45,065 nt of DNA from an uncultured Clostridia bacterium (GCA_944386755.1 CALXCF010000012.1:1-45065); one strand, 5' to 3'; shown: positions 1 to 8,274, counted from the first letter of the stretch. Translations and numbers: made by a program. The notes: generated by a model from the letters alone, not told the origin.

Positions 1-60
1 TGTTACAATTCCTCTTTTTACAAGTTCAACACCTATAGGTTGTTTTCTTCTTAAATCCAT
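1..60 (-). CDS. N-terminus of a PilB/GspE-like pilus assembly ATPase (partial)
   Basis: Twenty codons are visible before the window edge, reading MDLRRKQPIGVELVKRGIVT. A good ribosome binding site (AGGAAGG) precedes the ATG. The sequence resembles the start of the GspE/PilB N-terminal domain, where a 'lgelLvekGlit' stretch is usual. It lies directly downstream of two minor pilin genes on the same strand, which is where a pilus extension ATPase is often encoded. The call rests on 20 residues plus context, so another pilus-operon gene is possible. Confidence 0.5.
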   Translation of the reverse strand, partial: MDLRRKQPIGVELVKRGIVT

Positions 61-150
61 ATGTTTTTGCCTTCCTTTCTTTTGTATTCTTCTTAATTAT
101 ACTATATTTTTATATATTTGTATCACATTTTAGTAAATTACAAAAAATTA

Positions 151-585
151 CTAATTTTTTAATGTATATGTTGTTTCTCTTGTTCTATTTCCAGCTTCAA
201 ATACTACTTCAACAACATCTTTTCCATTTTGTATATTTCTTGTAAAAGTACAGTTAGTTACACCTTTTGCTATTTTCACTTGATTTCTATATACTCCTTG
301 ATTTTCAGGAATAAAGGTGTATTGTACTCCATTATCAAATACTATATAATTTTGCCCATCATTTGTAGTGTCACAATCTAAAATTTTTATATTTGCATGG
401 TTTACTTCATCCGAAAAAAGGCTGTTAAATTTTGTGTATTCTGTTATTGGATTTATATCTACATTTGTATCATTTATATTACTATAAAAAAATGTACTAA
501 TTATTGCAACTACTCCAACTACAATAGCCATTACTATTACATATACAGTTAAAGATATTAATGTTATACCTTTTTGTGATTTCAT
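151..585 (-). CDS. Type IV prepilin-like minor pilin
   Basis: This is a 144-residue protein with a class III (prepilin) leader: a short basic leader MKSQKG followed by ITLIS and about 25 hydrophobic residues. The expected cleavage is after Gly6. The usual Glu at mature position 5 is replaced by Ser. The C-terminal part is beta-rich and ends in a Thr/Val-rich strand, as in pseudopilins and minor pilins. It is preceded by AAAGGAA and lies 33 bases downstream of another minor pilin gene. It probably sits in the inner membrane and primes or caps the pilus. I see no specific family beyond the N-terminal motif. Confidence 0.7.
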   Translation of the reverse strand: MKSQKGITLISLTVYVIVMAIVVGVVAIISTFFYSNINDTNVDINPITEYTKFNSLFSDEVNHANIKILDCDTTNDGQNYIVFDNGVQYTFIPENQGVYRNQVKIAKGVTNCTFTRNIQNGKDVVEVVFEAGNRTRETTYTLKN

Positions 586-618
586 ATCAAATTCCTTTCA
601 CTATCTAATTTTTAAAAA

Positions 619-1044
619 TTAATTTGTTTCATTTGTTAAAACTGTCTTTATCTCAACTGTTTGTGTTTTGCCTTTAAACATATATGATATTTGAACTGTT
701 ACTTGTTTTACTAAATTTGGTACCTCTTCTTCATTTCCTTCTAAATCTGTATAATCTTCTACTATTACTTTTTTATAAAAGCCCTTTTCCTCTGTTTCTC
801 CTTCTCTATATGGATTTCCTCCATTATTTATATTTATTGTTTCTATTTTTTTAAACCCTTCATTTTTAATATTTTCTATTTCATCTACTGCTAAATAAGT
901 AGCTTCTGATTTTAGCTCAACTTCTCTTGATGAACTGTTAAAATTGTATATAAGTACAGCTATCAGTGTTACAAATATGAATAAGACTATAACTGAAATA
1001 GCTATATCAATTCCTGTAAATCCTTTTTCACTTCGTATGCTCAT
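619..1044 (-). CDS. Type IV prepilin-like minor pilin
   Basis: The protein starts best at the ATG giving MSIRSEKGF, because AAAGGAAA lies at proper spacing. An upstream GTG at 1062 would place that binding site inside the gene. The product is 141 residues. Its leader MSIRSEKG is followed by FTGID and a hydrophobic helix, so it is the only pilin-like protein here with an acidic residue (Asp) at mature position 5. The rest is a charged globular domain. It sits between the prepilin peptidase and another minor pilin gene. A role in pilus initiation is inferred from context. Confidence 0.7.
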   Translation of the reverse strand: MSIRSEKGFTGIDIAISVIVLFIFVTLIAVLIYNFNSSSREVELKSEATYLAVDEIENIKNEGFKKIETININNGGNPYREGETEEKGFYKKVIVEDYTDLEGNEEEVPNLVKQVTVQISYMFKGKTQTVEIKTVLTNETN

Positions 1045-1066
1045 AATTTTATTTCCTTTCACGGCT

Positions 1067-1894
1067 TTATTTATTAATAAATTGGATAAAATAATTATTG
1101 AATAATGTTAGAAGTAGAATTGTTACATTGCTAATACATAAATAAAAACCTATACTAAATTCTTTAATAATTTGCTTATCAGATTTTTTTTGTCTTTTCT
1201 TTTTTTCTTTTAATTTATTGATAAGTATGCAAATGCAAATTCCTAAAACTGTTATAATTATACTAAATGATGTTATGATTTCACTTGTAAAAATTGCCAT
1301 AGTTATTATCATTAATAGTATTCCTGTAAGATAACTATTTTTTGCAAATCTTTTTAAAGTTACTGTGTCAAATAATAATATGATTATATATATTATTAGA
1401 TATATGGCATATCTATAAATATTAGTTTCATCTACTATGCATAGATATGTCATATACATAATAGATATTATTATCCCATATATTGAAACACCTTTATCGA
1501 TTTTTCTATTTTCTTTGTCTATTCCTGCAAGTAGTATTATGAATGTTAAATATAAAGCTATAAATGAAAAATCAATTATATTAAGTACTGTTAGAGTTTC
1601 AAATCTTATTCCCATTAAATATGCAAATAAAATAAATAATGTTCCAGATAATATTTCTAATATAAAATAACGTGGTCTTATTTTTTCTTTGCAATATCTA
1701 CATCTACCTCTTAAAGCTATATAACTTATAATTGGAAATAAGTCTAATAATCCTAATTTGTGGTTACAATTAGGACAATAAGAATGGGTATGTATAATAT
1801 CTTGTTTTTTTGGAATTCTGTATACTGCTAATGTAAAAAAACTTCCAAACAAACTTCCTATGATAAATATTATTATGTATAAAAATATGTTCAT
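1067..1894 (-). CDS. pilD: Prepilin peptidase (PilD/GspO family)
   Basis: This 275-residue polytopic membrane protease should cleave and possibly N-methylate the pilins encoded around it. The start GSFFTLAVYRIP is typical of the family. Two CxxC pairs (CPNC near residue 41, CRYC near 66) form the zinc-binding cytoplasmic loop. The first catalytic Asp is likely in LLAGIDKENRKID. The second site, normally GxGD, appears only as LLFDTVTLKRF, so the glycines of the motif are missing. Seven to eight hydrophobic segments are present. The gene lies just downstream of the major pilins and is separated from them by a strong hairpin. Family assignment is firm; full activity is less certain. Confidence 0.85.
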   Translation of the reverse strand: MNIFLYIIIFIIGSLFGSFFTLAVYRIPKKQDIIHTHSYCPNCNHKLGLLDLFPIISYIALRGRCRYCKEKIRPRYFILEILSGTLFILFAYLMGIRFETLTVLNIIDFSFIALYLTFIILLAGIDKENRKIDKGVSIYGIIISIMYMTYLCIVDETNIYRYAIYLIIYIIILLFDTVTLKRFAKNSYLTGILLMIITMAIFTSEIITSFSIIITVLGICICILINKLKEKKKRQKKSDKQIIKEFSIGFYLCISNVTILLLTLFNNYFIQFINK

Positions 1895-1935
1895 TTTTCT
1901 TTCCTATCTTTTTTCTTTCTGTTTATTTTTAAATT

Positions 1936-1966
1936 TAGCCATACACACATAGTGTGCGTATGGCTA
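1936..1966 (-). terminator. Hairpin between pilin and prepilin peptidase genes
   Basis: A stem of 13 base pairs with one mismatch (TAGCCATACACAC paired with GTGCGTATGGCTA, 5-base loop) follows the stop of the last major pilin gene. On the minus strand it lacks a clear U-run. It is therefore more likely a partial terminator or a 3' stabiliser that keeps pilin mRNA above prepilin peptidase mRNA. On the plus strand it is followed by TTTTTAT. Confidence 0.55.
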
Positions 1967-1981
1967 TTTTTATATTTCTAA

Positions 1982-2392
1982 TTAAGAACCTTGTTTTACT
2001 TGACTAACTGATGTCATTTCCCAGTTAGTACCACTTTTAGTTACAGATCCTTCACTTACAGTTAATCCTACACTTGAATCTACTGTTATTGTTACTGATG
2101 TTCCTGGAGTAACTGATACTTCGCAATTATCGGCTACTGGACCTAAATTGTCTTCTATAGTTTTTTTAGAATCAAAATCTACACCGGCTAATGCATTTGC
2201 ATATTGTGCACTTAATTCCATATTAACTCTTTCTACTATTTCTGCCTTTTCTGTCGCTGTGTCAGCTTCATTTGCTCTTGTTAGTATTCCATTTTGTCCT
2301 GTTAGCATAGCTATTGATACACCTGCTAAAATTAATAGTACGATAATTGTAATTACTAAAGCAATTAATGTAATACCTTTATTATTTGTCAT
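1982..2392 (-). CDS. Type IV pilin (major-type prepilin)
   Basis: This 136-residue prepilin has leader MTNNKG followed by ITLIALVITIIVLLILAG. Cleavage after Gly6 would leave Ile1 and Ala at position 5 instead of Glu. The long helix continues through MLTGQNGIL and a charged segment, followed by a small beta domain of about 70 residues. It is a paralogue of the next gene upstream: the first 45 residues are nearly identical and the heads differ. AGGAGGAAAA precedes the ATG. The paired genes look like a duplicated major or co-assembled pilin. Confidence 0.85.
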   Translation of the reverse strand: MTNNKGITLIALVITIIVLLILAGVSIAMLTGQNGILTRANEADTATEKAEIVERVNMELSAQYANALAGVDFDSKKTIEDNLGPVADNCEVSVTPGTSVTITVDSSVGLTVSEGSVTKSGTNWEMTSVSQVKQGS

Positions 2393-2414
2393 CTTATTTT
2401 CCTCCTAATTATTT

Positions 2415-2810
2415 TTATGATGGCATATCTGCCGGATCAATTGTAACTGGGTCTGTTGAAGAATCTACATATCCTGTATATGAAGAATATTCACCTGTTC
2501 CAGTAATAGTTATTCTATTAGCGCTTGTTAAAACTGCACTAGCTTTTCCATCTAAGTTGTCATTTATATCAGATACATAAGTTGAATCAAATGTAGTTCT
2601 TCCAGCTAGCGCATCTGCATAAACTGCATTTAATTCCATATTTATTCTTTCAACAACCTCTGCTATTGCTGTATCTTCTTTTGCTTCATTTGTTCTTGTT
2701 AATATACCATTTTGTCCTGTTAGCATTGCTATTGATACTCCTGCTAATATTAAAAGAACAATGATTGTAATAACAAGTGCTATTAAAGTAATACCTTTTT
2801 GATTTCTCAT
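2415..2810 (-). CDS. Type IV pilin (major-type prepilin)
   Basis: The ATG at 2810 is chosen because GGAGG lies 9 bases upstream; the open frame extends further only through that binding site. The 131-residue product has leader MRNQKG and the same ITLIALVITIIVLLILAG helix as its neighbour, again with Ala at mature position 5. The globular head carries Thr- and Asp-rich strands and differs from the paralogue. It is the first pilin gene of the operon on the transcript, downstream of the PilMN/PilO platform genes. Confidence 0.85.
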   Translation of the reverse strand: MRNQKGITLIALVITIIVLLILAGVSIAMLTGQNGILTRTNEAKEDTAIAEVVERINMELNAVYADALAGRTTFDSTYVSDINDNLDGKASAVLTSANRITITGTGEYSSYTGYVDSSTDPVTIDPADMPS

Positions 2811-2891
2811 GTTTCTTTCCCTCCTTTTCTTTTGATTTAATATATATTGCACTATACTTATTTTTTATAAGTATAACGTTAATAACTATAA

Positions 2892-3305
2892 TTATTTTGT
2901 ACCTTTGTCTTGGAAATATTCTCCTCCAGAAGTTGTAGTGTTACTACTTGTTGAATTTCCTGAAGAGCTACTTCCTCCTGTTGAAGAACCATTATTTGTC
3001 GTATTTTCCCCACTTGCTTCATATGAAGAGAATGGGTTTGCTTTTCCTGGTTGATAATCATTTATTCTTTCATAATTTCTTAAATCTGTTGAATCTACTT
3101 CATATGTCATTATTATTTGACTGTCATCTACACTAGTTGTATTTGCTAGTTCTTGTTGTACATTTTCTGGAGTTGTATATGAAACTGGGTTAGGTATAGT
3201 TTTTGACATTGGAGCATATTCATATAACAAAATTCCTAGTATTAATATTATGGCTAAGCATAATAATAATACAATTATTATTTCTCTTATAACATTTTTA
3301 GCCAT
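2892..3305 (-). CDS. Small membrane-anchored pilus operon protein, possibly PilP-like
   Basis: This 137-residue protein has one N-terminal transmembrane helix (about residues 7-29). A short extracytoplasmic segment follows, containing 'DYQPGKANPFSSYE', and then a low-complexity Ser/Thr/Gly/Asn tail. It is 21 bases downstream of the PilO-like gene with a strong AAGGAGG site. The 'KANPFs' phrase and the position after PilO recall PilP, whose 'rdPF' motif links PilNO to the secretin. A monoderm has no secretin, so the role here is unknown. The assignment is by position, not by a clear domain. Confidence 0.55.
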   Translation of the reverse strand: MAKNVIREIIIVLLLCLAIILILGILLYEYAPMSKTIPNPVSYTTPENVQQELANTTSVDDSQIIMTYEVDSTDLRNYERINDYQPGKANPFSSYEASGENTTNNGSSTGGSSSSGNSTSSNTTTSGGEYFQDKGTK

Positions 3306-3326
3306 ATTGTCCTCCTTATTGATTTA

Positions 3327-4055
3327 TTATTGTGCAGTATTAGTTGAGTTTGCTGTATTAGAAGAATTTGTTGTATTATTTGTATTTGTTGTATTTGTTG
3401 AAGTATTTGTATTTGTTCCATTTGTTGTATTCCCTGTTGTATTATTTGTAGTAATTGGTGTAGTTTCTGTTATATCTGAAATAGCTATATCTTTACATAC
3501 AAATGTTGCTTGTAGGTTTGAATCTGAACCACCTGGTATCATCTTAAATTCTTCTATTTTAAATCCTAATGTAGCATCATTTTCTATATCTGATATAAAA
3601 TCTGTAATTGAAATGTAACTTCCGTTAACTGTAAAGTTCAAGTTGTACGTATCTTGTGTTGTATTGCTTCCTTTTGTTACATCCATTTTCATTGTTGCCC
3701 CTTCATTTGTTGCATGATTTCCTAATTTTACCCATAAAGTTTCTATTTCATATTGCTCAAGTTGAGCAGCAGATTCTACATCACTTGTTGTACTGACAGC
3801 TACAATTTCATCATATTCAGCCTTTACATCTTGTAATTTTTTGCTATCATCTTCTACATCTTTTACTGCTTGCTGAAAATCTTTTTGTGCTAAAGATCCT
3901 GCTTCTTGAATTTTTTCGTCTAATTCTGCACTCCTTGTTTGAATACCTTTGATTCCCAGTATTTTAAAGTTTCCAAATTCAACTCCGTTTATTGCAACTA
4001 TTCCAGCTAAAGCAAGTAAAAGAACAATTAAAATTAGTATTAATAATTTTTTCAT
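3327..4055 (-). CDS. pilO: PilO-like type IV pilus assembly protein
   Basis: This 242-residue inner-membrane protein has a transmembrane helix at residues 3-24. A coiled-coil region (about 40-90) and a ferredoxin-like domain (about 95-195) with 'YNLNFTVNGSYISITDFISDIEN' character follow, as in PilO. The last 45 residues are an Asn/Thr repeat tail, presumably outside the membrane. Its ATG overlaps the end of pilMN by four bases, so the two are translationally coupled. PilO normally pairs with PilN to form the platform that links PilM to the pilus motor. Confidence 0.75.
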   Translation of the reverse strand: MKKLLILILIVLLLALAGIVAINGVEFGNFKILGIKGIQTRSAELDEKIQEAGSLAQKDFQQAVKDVEDDSKKLQDVKAEYDEIVAVSTTSDVESAAQLEQYEIETLWVKLGNHATNEGATMKMDVTKGSNTTQDTYNLNFTVNGSYISITDFISDIENDATLGFKIEEFKMIPGGSDSNLQATFVCKDIAISDITETTPITTNNTTGNTTNGTNTNTSTNTTNTNNTTNSSNTANSTNTAQ

Positions 4056-5671
4056 GGTAAATCTCCTTCTATTTTTATAGTAACAACGTTACTATCTTTT
4101 TGTCCTGCAGTTGAAATAACATTTGTTAAAATAACATCATTTTTCATTTTAGCAACTAAATACCCTAATTGTTCATATCTATCTGATTGTGCGTTTATAA
4201 CTATATGTGAATCCGTTGTATTTTCAATTGATGTTAATTGTACACTTGCTGGAATTACTGACATTATTTGATTTAATAAATTAGGTATTGCATTTCTTGT
4301 TCTATTTCTTTCAGCTAGTCTATCATTTGCTTCTTGTAAATTATCTATCATAGTTGTATATTCATTTGTTCTTGTTTTTATTTTCTCATCATCACTATTA
4401 GCCAATTGAATTTGTCTATTCGTAGAAGCTATTGATTCTTCTGCTTCATTTTCTTTTGCATCAATTTGGTTTGATAATAGTGCTGAAAAACAACTATATA
4501 CTATCACTAAAATAAGTAGTGCTGATGCGATACGAATTAATCCAATCTCTGTTTTATCTAATTTTTGTCCTAAATCCCATGTCAATAATCCGCCTAAATT
4601 CTTTTTCTCTTTTTTAGTTTTGTCTGGGTCAACCTCAACTTTCAGCCAACTTGGAACCTTATCAGCAAAAGTTAACTTTTTAAAGTTTATTCCAGTAATT
4701 CCTTCTCCTAGTCCCATCATAGCTAAAGAGATTGCTGAATTCACTTCAATATAATCTTTAATGCTTATATCTCTAGTCCCTTCTATAAAGTATGGTCTCA
4801 ATATTTCACATTTTACTTCATCTAAATATTCTTGAAAATATAAATCAACGTTATTTATTAATGATGCTGTTCCTGTAATATATACTTTGTTTATTTTTTG
4901 CATGTTTGTATTTATTATTTTTTTAACTTCTCCAACTATATTATACAATGTTGGCATTATATCCTCTAAGTAACTTGACTCCTCTTCTTGTAATTCTCTT
5001 CCTTCAGAAGTATAAATTGTTGTGTTTTTGCATATTTCATATGATTTTGAATATGAATTTTCTTTTAAGTTTATTTTTGATAAAAATTCACTTGAGCCTT
5101 GTTCTAATTTGTCTATATTAAAGATTTTATTATCTATTATTGTTGTTATAGTTGTTTCATTTTCTATGTTAACTATTAGTGCATTTTGTTTCTCATCTGT
5201 ATTTAATAAATTAGCTATTGACATAGATATTGGAGAAATATTCATTAATTTATAATTCTCTAATACTTGTGTTTTTTTATTTAATTCTATTTTATTTTCA
5301 GCAATATGAATGACTTTCAATTTTTCCTTATCATCTGGATAATCAACTATTGCATATCTGGTTTCAAATACATTAGGATTATATCCTTTTTCACTACAAA
5401 ATGAATCAAATTCAGTTTTTATTGCTTTTTGTAAATCGTTTTTTGAAAGCATTGAAAACATGTCAAAATAGTTATACATCTCTTCTGATAAATTAATGCT
5501 TATTGGAGTTTTTTGGCTATATGTTTCTTCTACTATTTGGTCTATTGCTTGTCCTAATTTATCATAGAATTTGATTCCAAAAGATTCAACTTTTAAATTG
5601 TCATGATCCTTAGAAACTTTTGCATATTTAATTAAATTTTCTTCTATATATAGTCCTAAACAGTTCGTCAT
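4052..5671 (-). CDS. PilM-PilN fusion, type IV pilus platform protein
   Basis: This 539-residue protein joins two components that are usually separate. Residues 1 to about 335 look like the actin-fold ATPase PilM, with the conserved region around 'VYITGTASLINNVDLYFQE' and 'SAISLAMMGLGEGITGINF'. A transmembrane helix follows at about 378-400, then a coiled coil and a PilN-type domain (to 539) with 'IPNLLNQIMSVIPASVQLTS'. Cytoplasmic PilM normally binds the N-terminal tail of PilN; here they are covalently linked. It is the first gene of the operon, with AAGGAG before the ATG and a promoter about 120 bases upstream. Confidence 0.8.
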   Translation of the reverse strand: MTNCLGLYIEENLIKYAKVSKDHDNLKVESFGIKFYDKLGQAIDQIVEETYSQKTPISINLSEEMYNYFDMFSMLSKNDLQKAIKTEFDSFCSEKGYNPNVFETRYAIVDYPDDKEKLKVIHIAENKIELNKKTQVLENYKLMNISPISMSIANLLNTDEKQNALIVNIENETTITTIIDNKIFNIDKLEQGSSEFLSKINLKENSYSKSYEICKNTTIYTSEGRELQEEESSYLEDIMPTLYNIVGEVKKIINTNMQKINKVYITGTASLINNVDLYFQEYLDEVKCEILRPYFIEGTRDISIKDYIEVNSAISLAMMGLGEGITGINFKKLTFADKVPSWLKVEVDPDKTKKEKKNLGGLLTWDLGQKLDKTEIGLIRIASALLILVIVYSCFSALLSNQIDAKENEAEESIASTNRQIQLANSDDEKIKTRTNEYTTMIDNLQEANDRLAERNRTRNAIPNLLNQIMSVIPASVQLTSIENTTDSHIVINAQSDRYEQLGYLVAKMKNDVILTNVISTAGQKDSNVVTIKIEGDLP

Positions 5672-5786
5672 TATTTTCTCCTTCTTTTTATATATATATT
5701 AATAGCTTTCGCATTTTTTTAGAAAGAATACTTGAATTATTTTCTTGTATATTTTTTATTGTTTTTTAACATTTAAATTCACTTCT

Positions 5787-5814
5787 ATTTTATAATTTTA
5801 TATGAAAAAGTCAA
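5787..5814 (-). promoter_or_regulatory. Sigma-A type promoter for the pilus operon
   Basis: On the minus strand, TTGACT and TAAAAT are separated by 16 bases, about 120 bases upstream of the PilMN start. Just upstream of the -35 element lie three overlapping copies of the heptamer TTACATT (5828-5845) plus a variant. They are placed where an activator could bind. The promoter is inferred from sequence only. Confidence 0.5.
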
Positions 5815-5877
5815 TAACTTTAATGCAAATGTAATGTAAATGTAATATTGTTGTAATAATTGATTTTTTGTTGATTT

Positions 5878-7281
5878 TTAGTACATTTTGTTTTTTAATT
5901 TGCATATAAAAAATCCATCTGTTTCATAATTTTGGTAAACTTGTAAATAATTATTATTATTTTTATATATTTCAAAAAATTCTTTATTCTGTATTTTATC
6001 ATTTTCTTTTATTTTTATGTTTTCAATACAAAAATTTTTGTGTTTTTGTATAAATTCTTTTATCACATTCTCATTTTCTTCTTTCAAAATACTGCAGGTT
6101 GAATAAACAAGTTCTCCACCTTTTTTCAAATATTGTGAACAATTTTCTAGTATCTTTTTTTGTATTTTTGTAATTTCATTAATGTTCTCTTTACTCTTTT
6201 GCCATTTTATATCTGGTTTTCTTCTTAAAACTCCAATTCCTAAACATGGTACATCTAATAAAATTTTATCAAATTTTTCTTTATATTTTTCATTATAAAT
6301 TGTTGCATCATTTACTTTAGTTTCTATATTTGTAATCCCTAATCTTTTAGCAGCATTTTCTACTAACTTGGTTCTGTGTTCATGAATATCCCATGCTTCT
6401 ATTTTTCCCTGATTTTCCATTAGTTCTGCTAAATACGTCGTTTTTCCACCTGGACTACTACATGCATCTAATATAACATCTGTTTTATTTGGATTTAATA
6501 TAATTGGAATCAAACCAGCTGTTTCATCTTGTATTGTAAAAAGACCTTGTCTGAATTCTTCCATATTCTCTATATTCTTTGCATTTTCTACTATTAGAAA
6601 ATCTTTTAATAATCCCTGTTTTACTTTTATATTTTTTTCTTCTAATTTTTTTATTAAATCTTGCTTTGTAATTTTTCCTTTCAAATTTTGTTCATTTTTC
6701 TCTGCTATTTTTAAATTATTTATTCTGATTGCTAAATGTGGTCTTAAGTTAGAATTAATAGCTATTTCTTCTACTTTTTTCATATCTCCTAATTGCTTTG
6801 CTAGTTCTTCTATAATCCATACAGGCATTGAATTTGTAATAGCAATTCTTTGAATATCATCTTCTATTTTAGAAAAATCCTCATAATCTTTTACCGTAAC
6901 TTTTCTTAATATCGCATTAACAAAATTACTACTTGATTTATGACCATATCTTTTGGCAAGATTTACACTTTCATTAACTGCTGCTGATTTTGGGATTTTA
7001 TCTAAAAATACAATTTGGTATATTCCCATTCTTAAAATATTCAAAATCCAATTAGAAATCTTTTTCAATTTTATATTAGAATATTTTTTTATTATTTCAT
7101 CTAATGTAAGTCTCCAAGTTGTTGTTCCGTATACTATTTCTGATATTAGTCCAATATCTTTATTTGTTAACTCTTTTTTATTTTGATTTATCATTTCATT
7201 TAGTACAATATTTGAATATGCTTTTTCTTTGTCTATTTTATATAAAATTTTTAGTGCTAATTCTCTTGTTTTATCAATCAT
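5878..7281 (-). CDS. rsmB: 16S rRNA (cytosine-967-C5)-methyltransferase RsmB
   Basis: This 467-residue protein carries an N-terminal NusB-like RNA-binding domain (about 1-140, 'RELALKILYKIDKEKAYSN', 'FVNAILRK'). The C-terminal SAM-dependent methyltransferase domain has motif I DACSSPGGKTTYLAELM, the motif IV catalytic region DVPCLGIGVLRRKPDIKW and motif VI with the nucleophile in YSTCSILKEENE. Both cysteines of the m5C mechanism are present. Length and architecture are typical. GGAAAAAAGGG precedes the ATG. The gene lies upstream of the pilus operon but is separated from it by that operon's promoter. Confidence 0.93.
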   Translation of the reverse strand: MIDKTRELALKILYKIDKEKAYSNIVLNEMINQNKKELTNKDIGLISEIVYGTTTWRLTLDEIIKKYSNIKLKKISNWILNILRMGIYQIVFLDKIPKSAAVNESVNLAKRYGHKSSSNFVNAILRKVTVKDYEDFSKIEDDIQRIAITNSMPVWIIEELAKQLGDMKKVEEIAINSNLRPHLAIRINNLKIAEKNEQNLKGKITKQDLIKKLEEKNIKVKQGLLKDFLIVENAKNIENMEEFRQGLFTIQDETAGLIPIILNPNKTDVILDACSSPGGKTTYLAELMENQGKIEAWDIHEHRTKLVENAAKRLGITNIETKVNDATIYNEKYKEKFDKILLDVPCLGIGVLRRKPDIKWQKSKENINEITKIQKKILENCSQYLKKGGELVYSTCSILKEENENVIKEFIQKHKNFCIENIKIKENDKIQNKEFFEIYKNNNNYLQVYQNYETDGFFICKLKNKMY

Positions 7282-7403
7282 TATTTTTCCCTTTTTTCCT
7301 TTCTTTTATTTACTATTTTGATTATATATTTTTTTGTATAAAATTTCTATATTTTTTGTATATTTTTTCTAAGTTGTGGAAATGATAATTTTAAAAGTTT
7401 GAA

Positions 7404-7460
7404 TGTCCATTTAGGGACGTTTCTGTTTGGACATTTTTGTCCATTTGGAGACATATCTTA
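7404..7460 (+). repeat. REP-like GGGGACG element, copy 1
   Basis: This 57-base element starts TGTCCATTTAGGGACG, continues with TTTGGACATTTTTGTCC and ends in ACATATCTTA. Two closely similar copies lie at 8197-8253 and, inverted, at 22043-22098. TGTCCA/TGGACA inverted repeats allow nested hairpins. It sits just upstream of the dodecin gene. Confidence 0.8.
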
Positions 7461-7488
7461 TTGGGGCATATTGAAAGGATGATTGAAA

Positions 7489-7728
7489 GTGGATATTAAA
7501 AAACATTTAATTATAACAGGTAATTCTACTGTATCTTGGAAAGATGCAATTGTAAAAGCTATAGCTGAGGCTTCTAAAACTATTGATTATCTATCAGAAG
7601 TTAAAATTATTGAGCAAAGAGCTAATATTGATGGTAATAAAATTTCTGAATATTTTGTTGATCTGGATATTAGTTTTATTGTTGATTTAGATAGAAAAAA
7701 TCATTTAGGAGGAAAGGAGGGTCGTTAG
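7489..7728 (+). CDS. Dodecin family protein
   Basis: This is a small protein of about 79 residues. It matches dodecins, which form hollow dodecamers that bind flavins or CoA: 'ITGNSTVSWKDAIVKAIAEASKTI' is the first strand and helix, and 'FVDLDISFIVD' the last strand. The GTG at 7489 is favoured because AAAGGA lies about 9 bases upstream; a TTG at 7483 is in the same frame but is only three bases from that site. It is the first gene of a sporulation block and ends two bases before spoVAC. A link to spore germination or dipicolinate transport is suggested only by position. Confidence 0.75.
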   Translation: MDIKKHLIITGNSTVSWKDAIVKAIAEASKTIDYLSEVKIIEQRANIDGNKISEYFVDLDISFIVDLDRKNHLGGKEGR

Positions 7729-7730
7729 TC

Positions 7731-8196
7731 ATGGATCCGTTAGAAACAAAACAAACTTATCAAAAGTATGTTGATAAAAAATCTCCTAATTCTCCAATTT
7801 TAAAAAACTGTTTTAATGCTTTTTGGGTTCGGCGGTTTAATATGCAGTATTGGGCAAATAATTCTTAATATATGTAAGGAAAGAGGTTTTGATACCGCTA
7901 CTTCTGGTACTATCGTTTCTATTTTATTAATTGGAATTTCTGCATTTCTTACAGGTTTGAATCTTTTTAATAAAATAGGAAAATTTGCAGGCGCTGGTTC
8001 TCTAATTCCTATTACAGGTTTTGCAAATTCAATAGTTTCACCTGCAATGGAATACAAATCTGAAGGTTATGTAATGGGTGTTGGTGGTAAAATGTTTACT
8101 GTTGCAGGACCAGTACTCGTTTTTGGTATCTCTACCTCAATTTTAGTAGGTATTATCTACCTTATATTTAATACCCAAAATGTGACACTTGTCTAA
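7731..8196 (+). CDS. spoVAC: Stage V sporulation protein AC, needs a +1 frame change at CGG 7830-7832
   Basis: SpoVAC is a membrane component of the SpoVA channel that moves dipicolinic acid into the forespore and out at germination. From the ATG at 7731 (AAGGAGG 10 bases upstream) the frame gives 33 codons ending NCFNAFWV. It then meets CGG and would stop 11 codons later. Skipping the C gives GGC GGT TTA, so the protein continues WVGGLICSIGQ and runs 121 more residues to the stop. The joined 154-residue protein has normal SpoVAC length, with family-typical text on both sides of the join. An ATG at 7816 opens the downstream frame but has no binding site and would lose the conserved N-terminus. 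I therefore treat this as one gene read through a +1 shift, not a truncated gene. Confidence 0.85.
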
Positions 8197-8253
8197 TGTC
8201 CATTTGGGGACGTTTCTGTTTGGACATTTTTGTCCTTCTTGGGACACATCTTA
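8197..8253 (+). repeat. REP-like GGGGACG element, copy 2
   Basis: It is nearly identical to the copy at 7404-7460 (TGTCCATTTGGGGACGTTTC, then TTTGGACATTTTTGTCC, ending CACATCTTA). It begins at the spoVAC stop codon and ends about 10 bases before the spoVAD binding site, so it lies inside the spoVAC-spoVAD spacer. Confidence 0.8.
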
Positions 8254-8274
8254 TTTATTTTAGAGGTGATTTTT

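Noticed and set aside
2879..3061. A 60-residue open frame on the minus strand
   Set aside because: It overlaps the 137-residue membrane protein gene in another frame and is low-complexity Gln-rich sequence.
7820..7824. Slippage on the TTTTT run in spoVAC as the cause of the frame change
   Set aside because: It would also restore the frame but gives NAFGFGG, not NAFWVGG, and the other four genes have no common homopolymer.
7816..8196. A shorter spoVAC starting at ATG 7816
   Set aside because: It has no binding site, loses the conserved N-terminus, and the conserved upstream coding sequence in the other frame would be unexplained.
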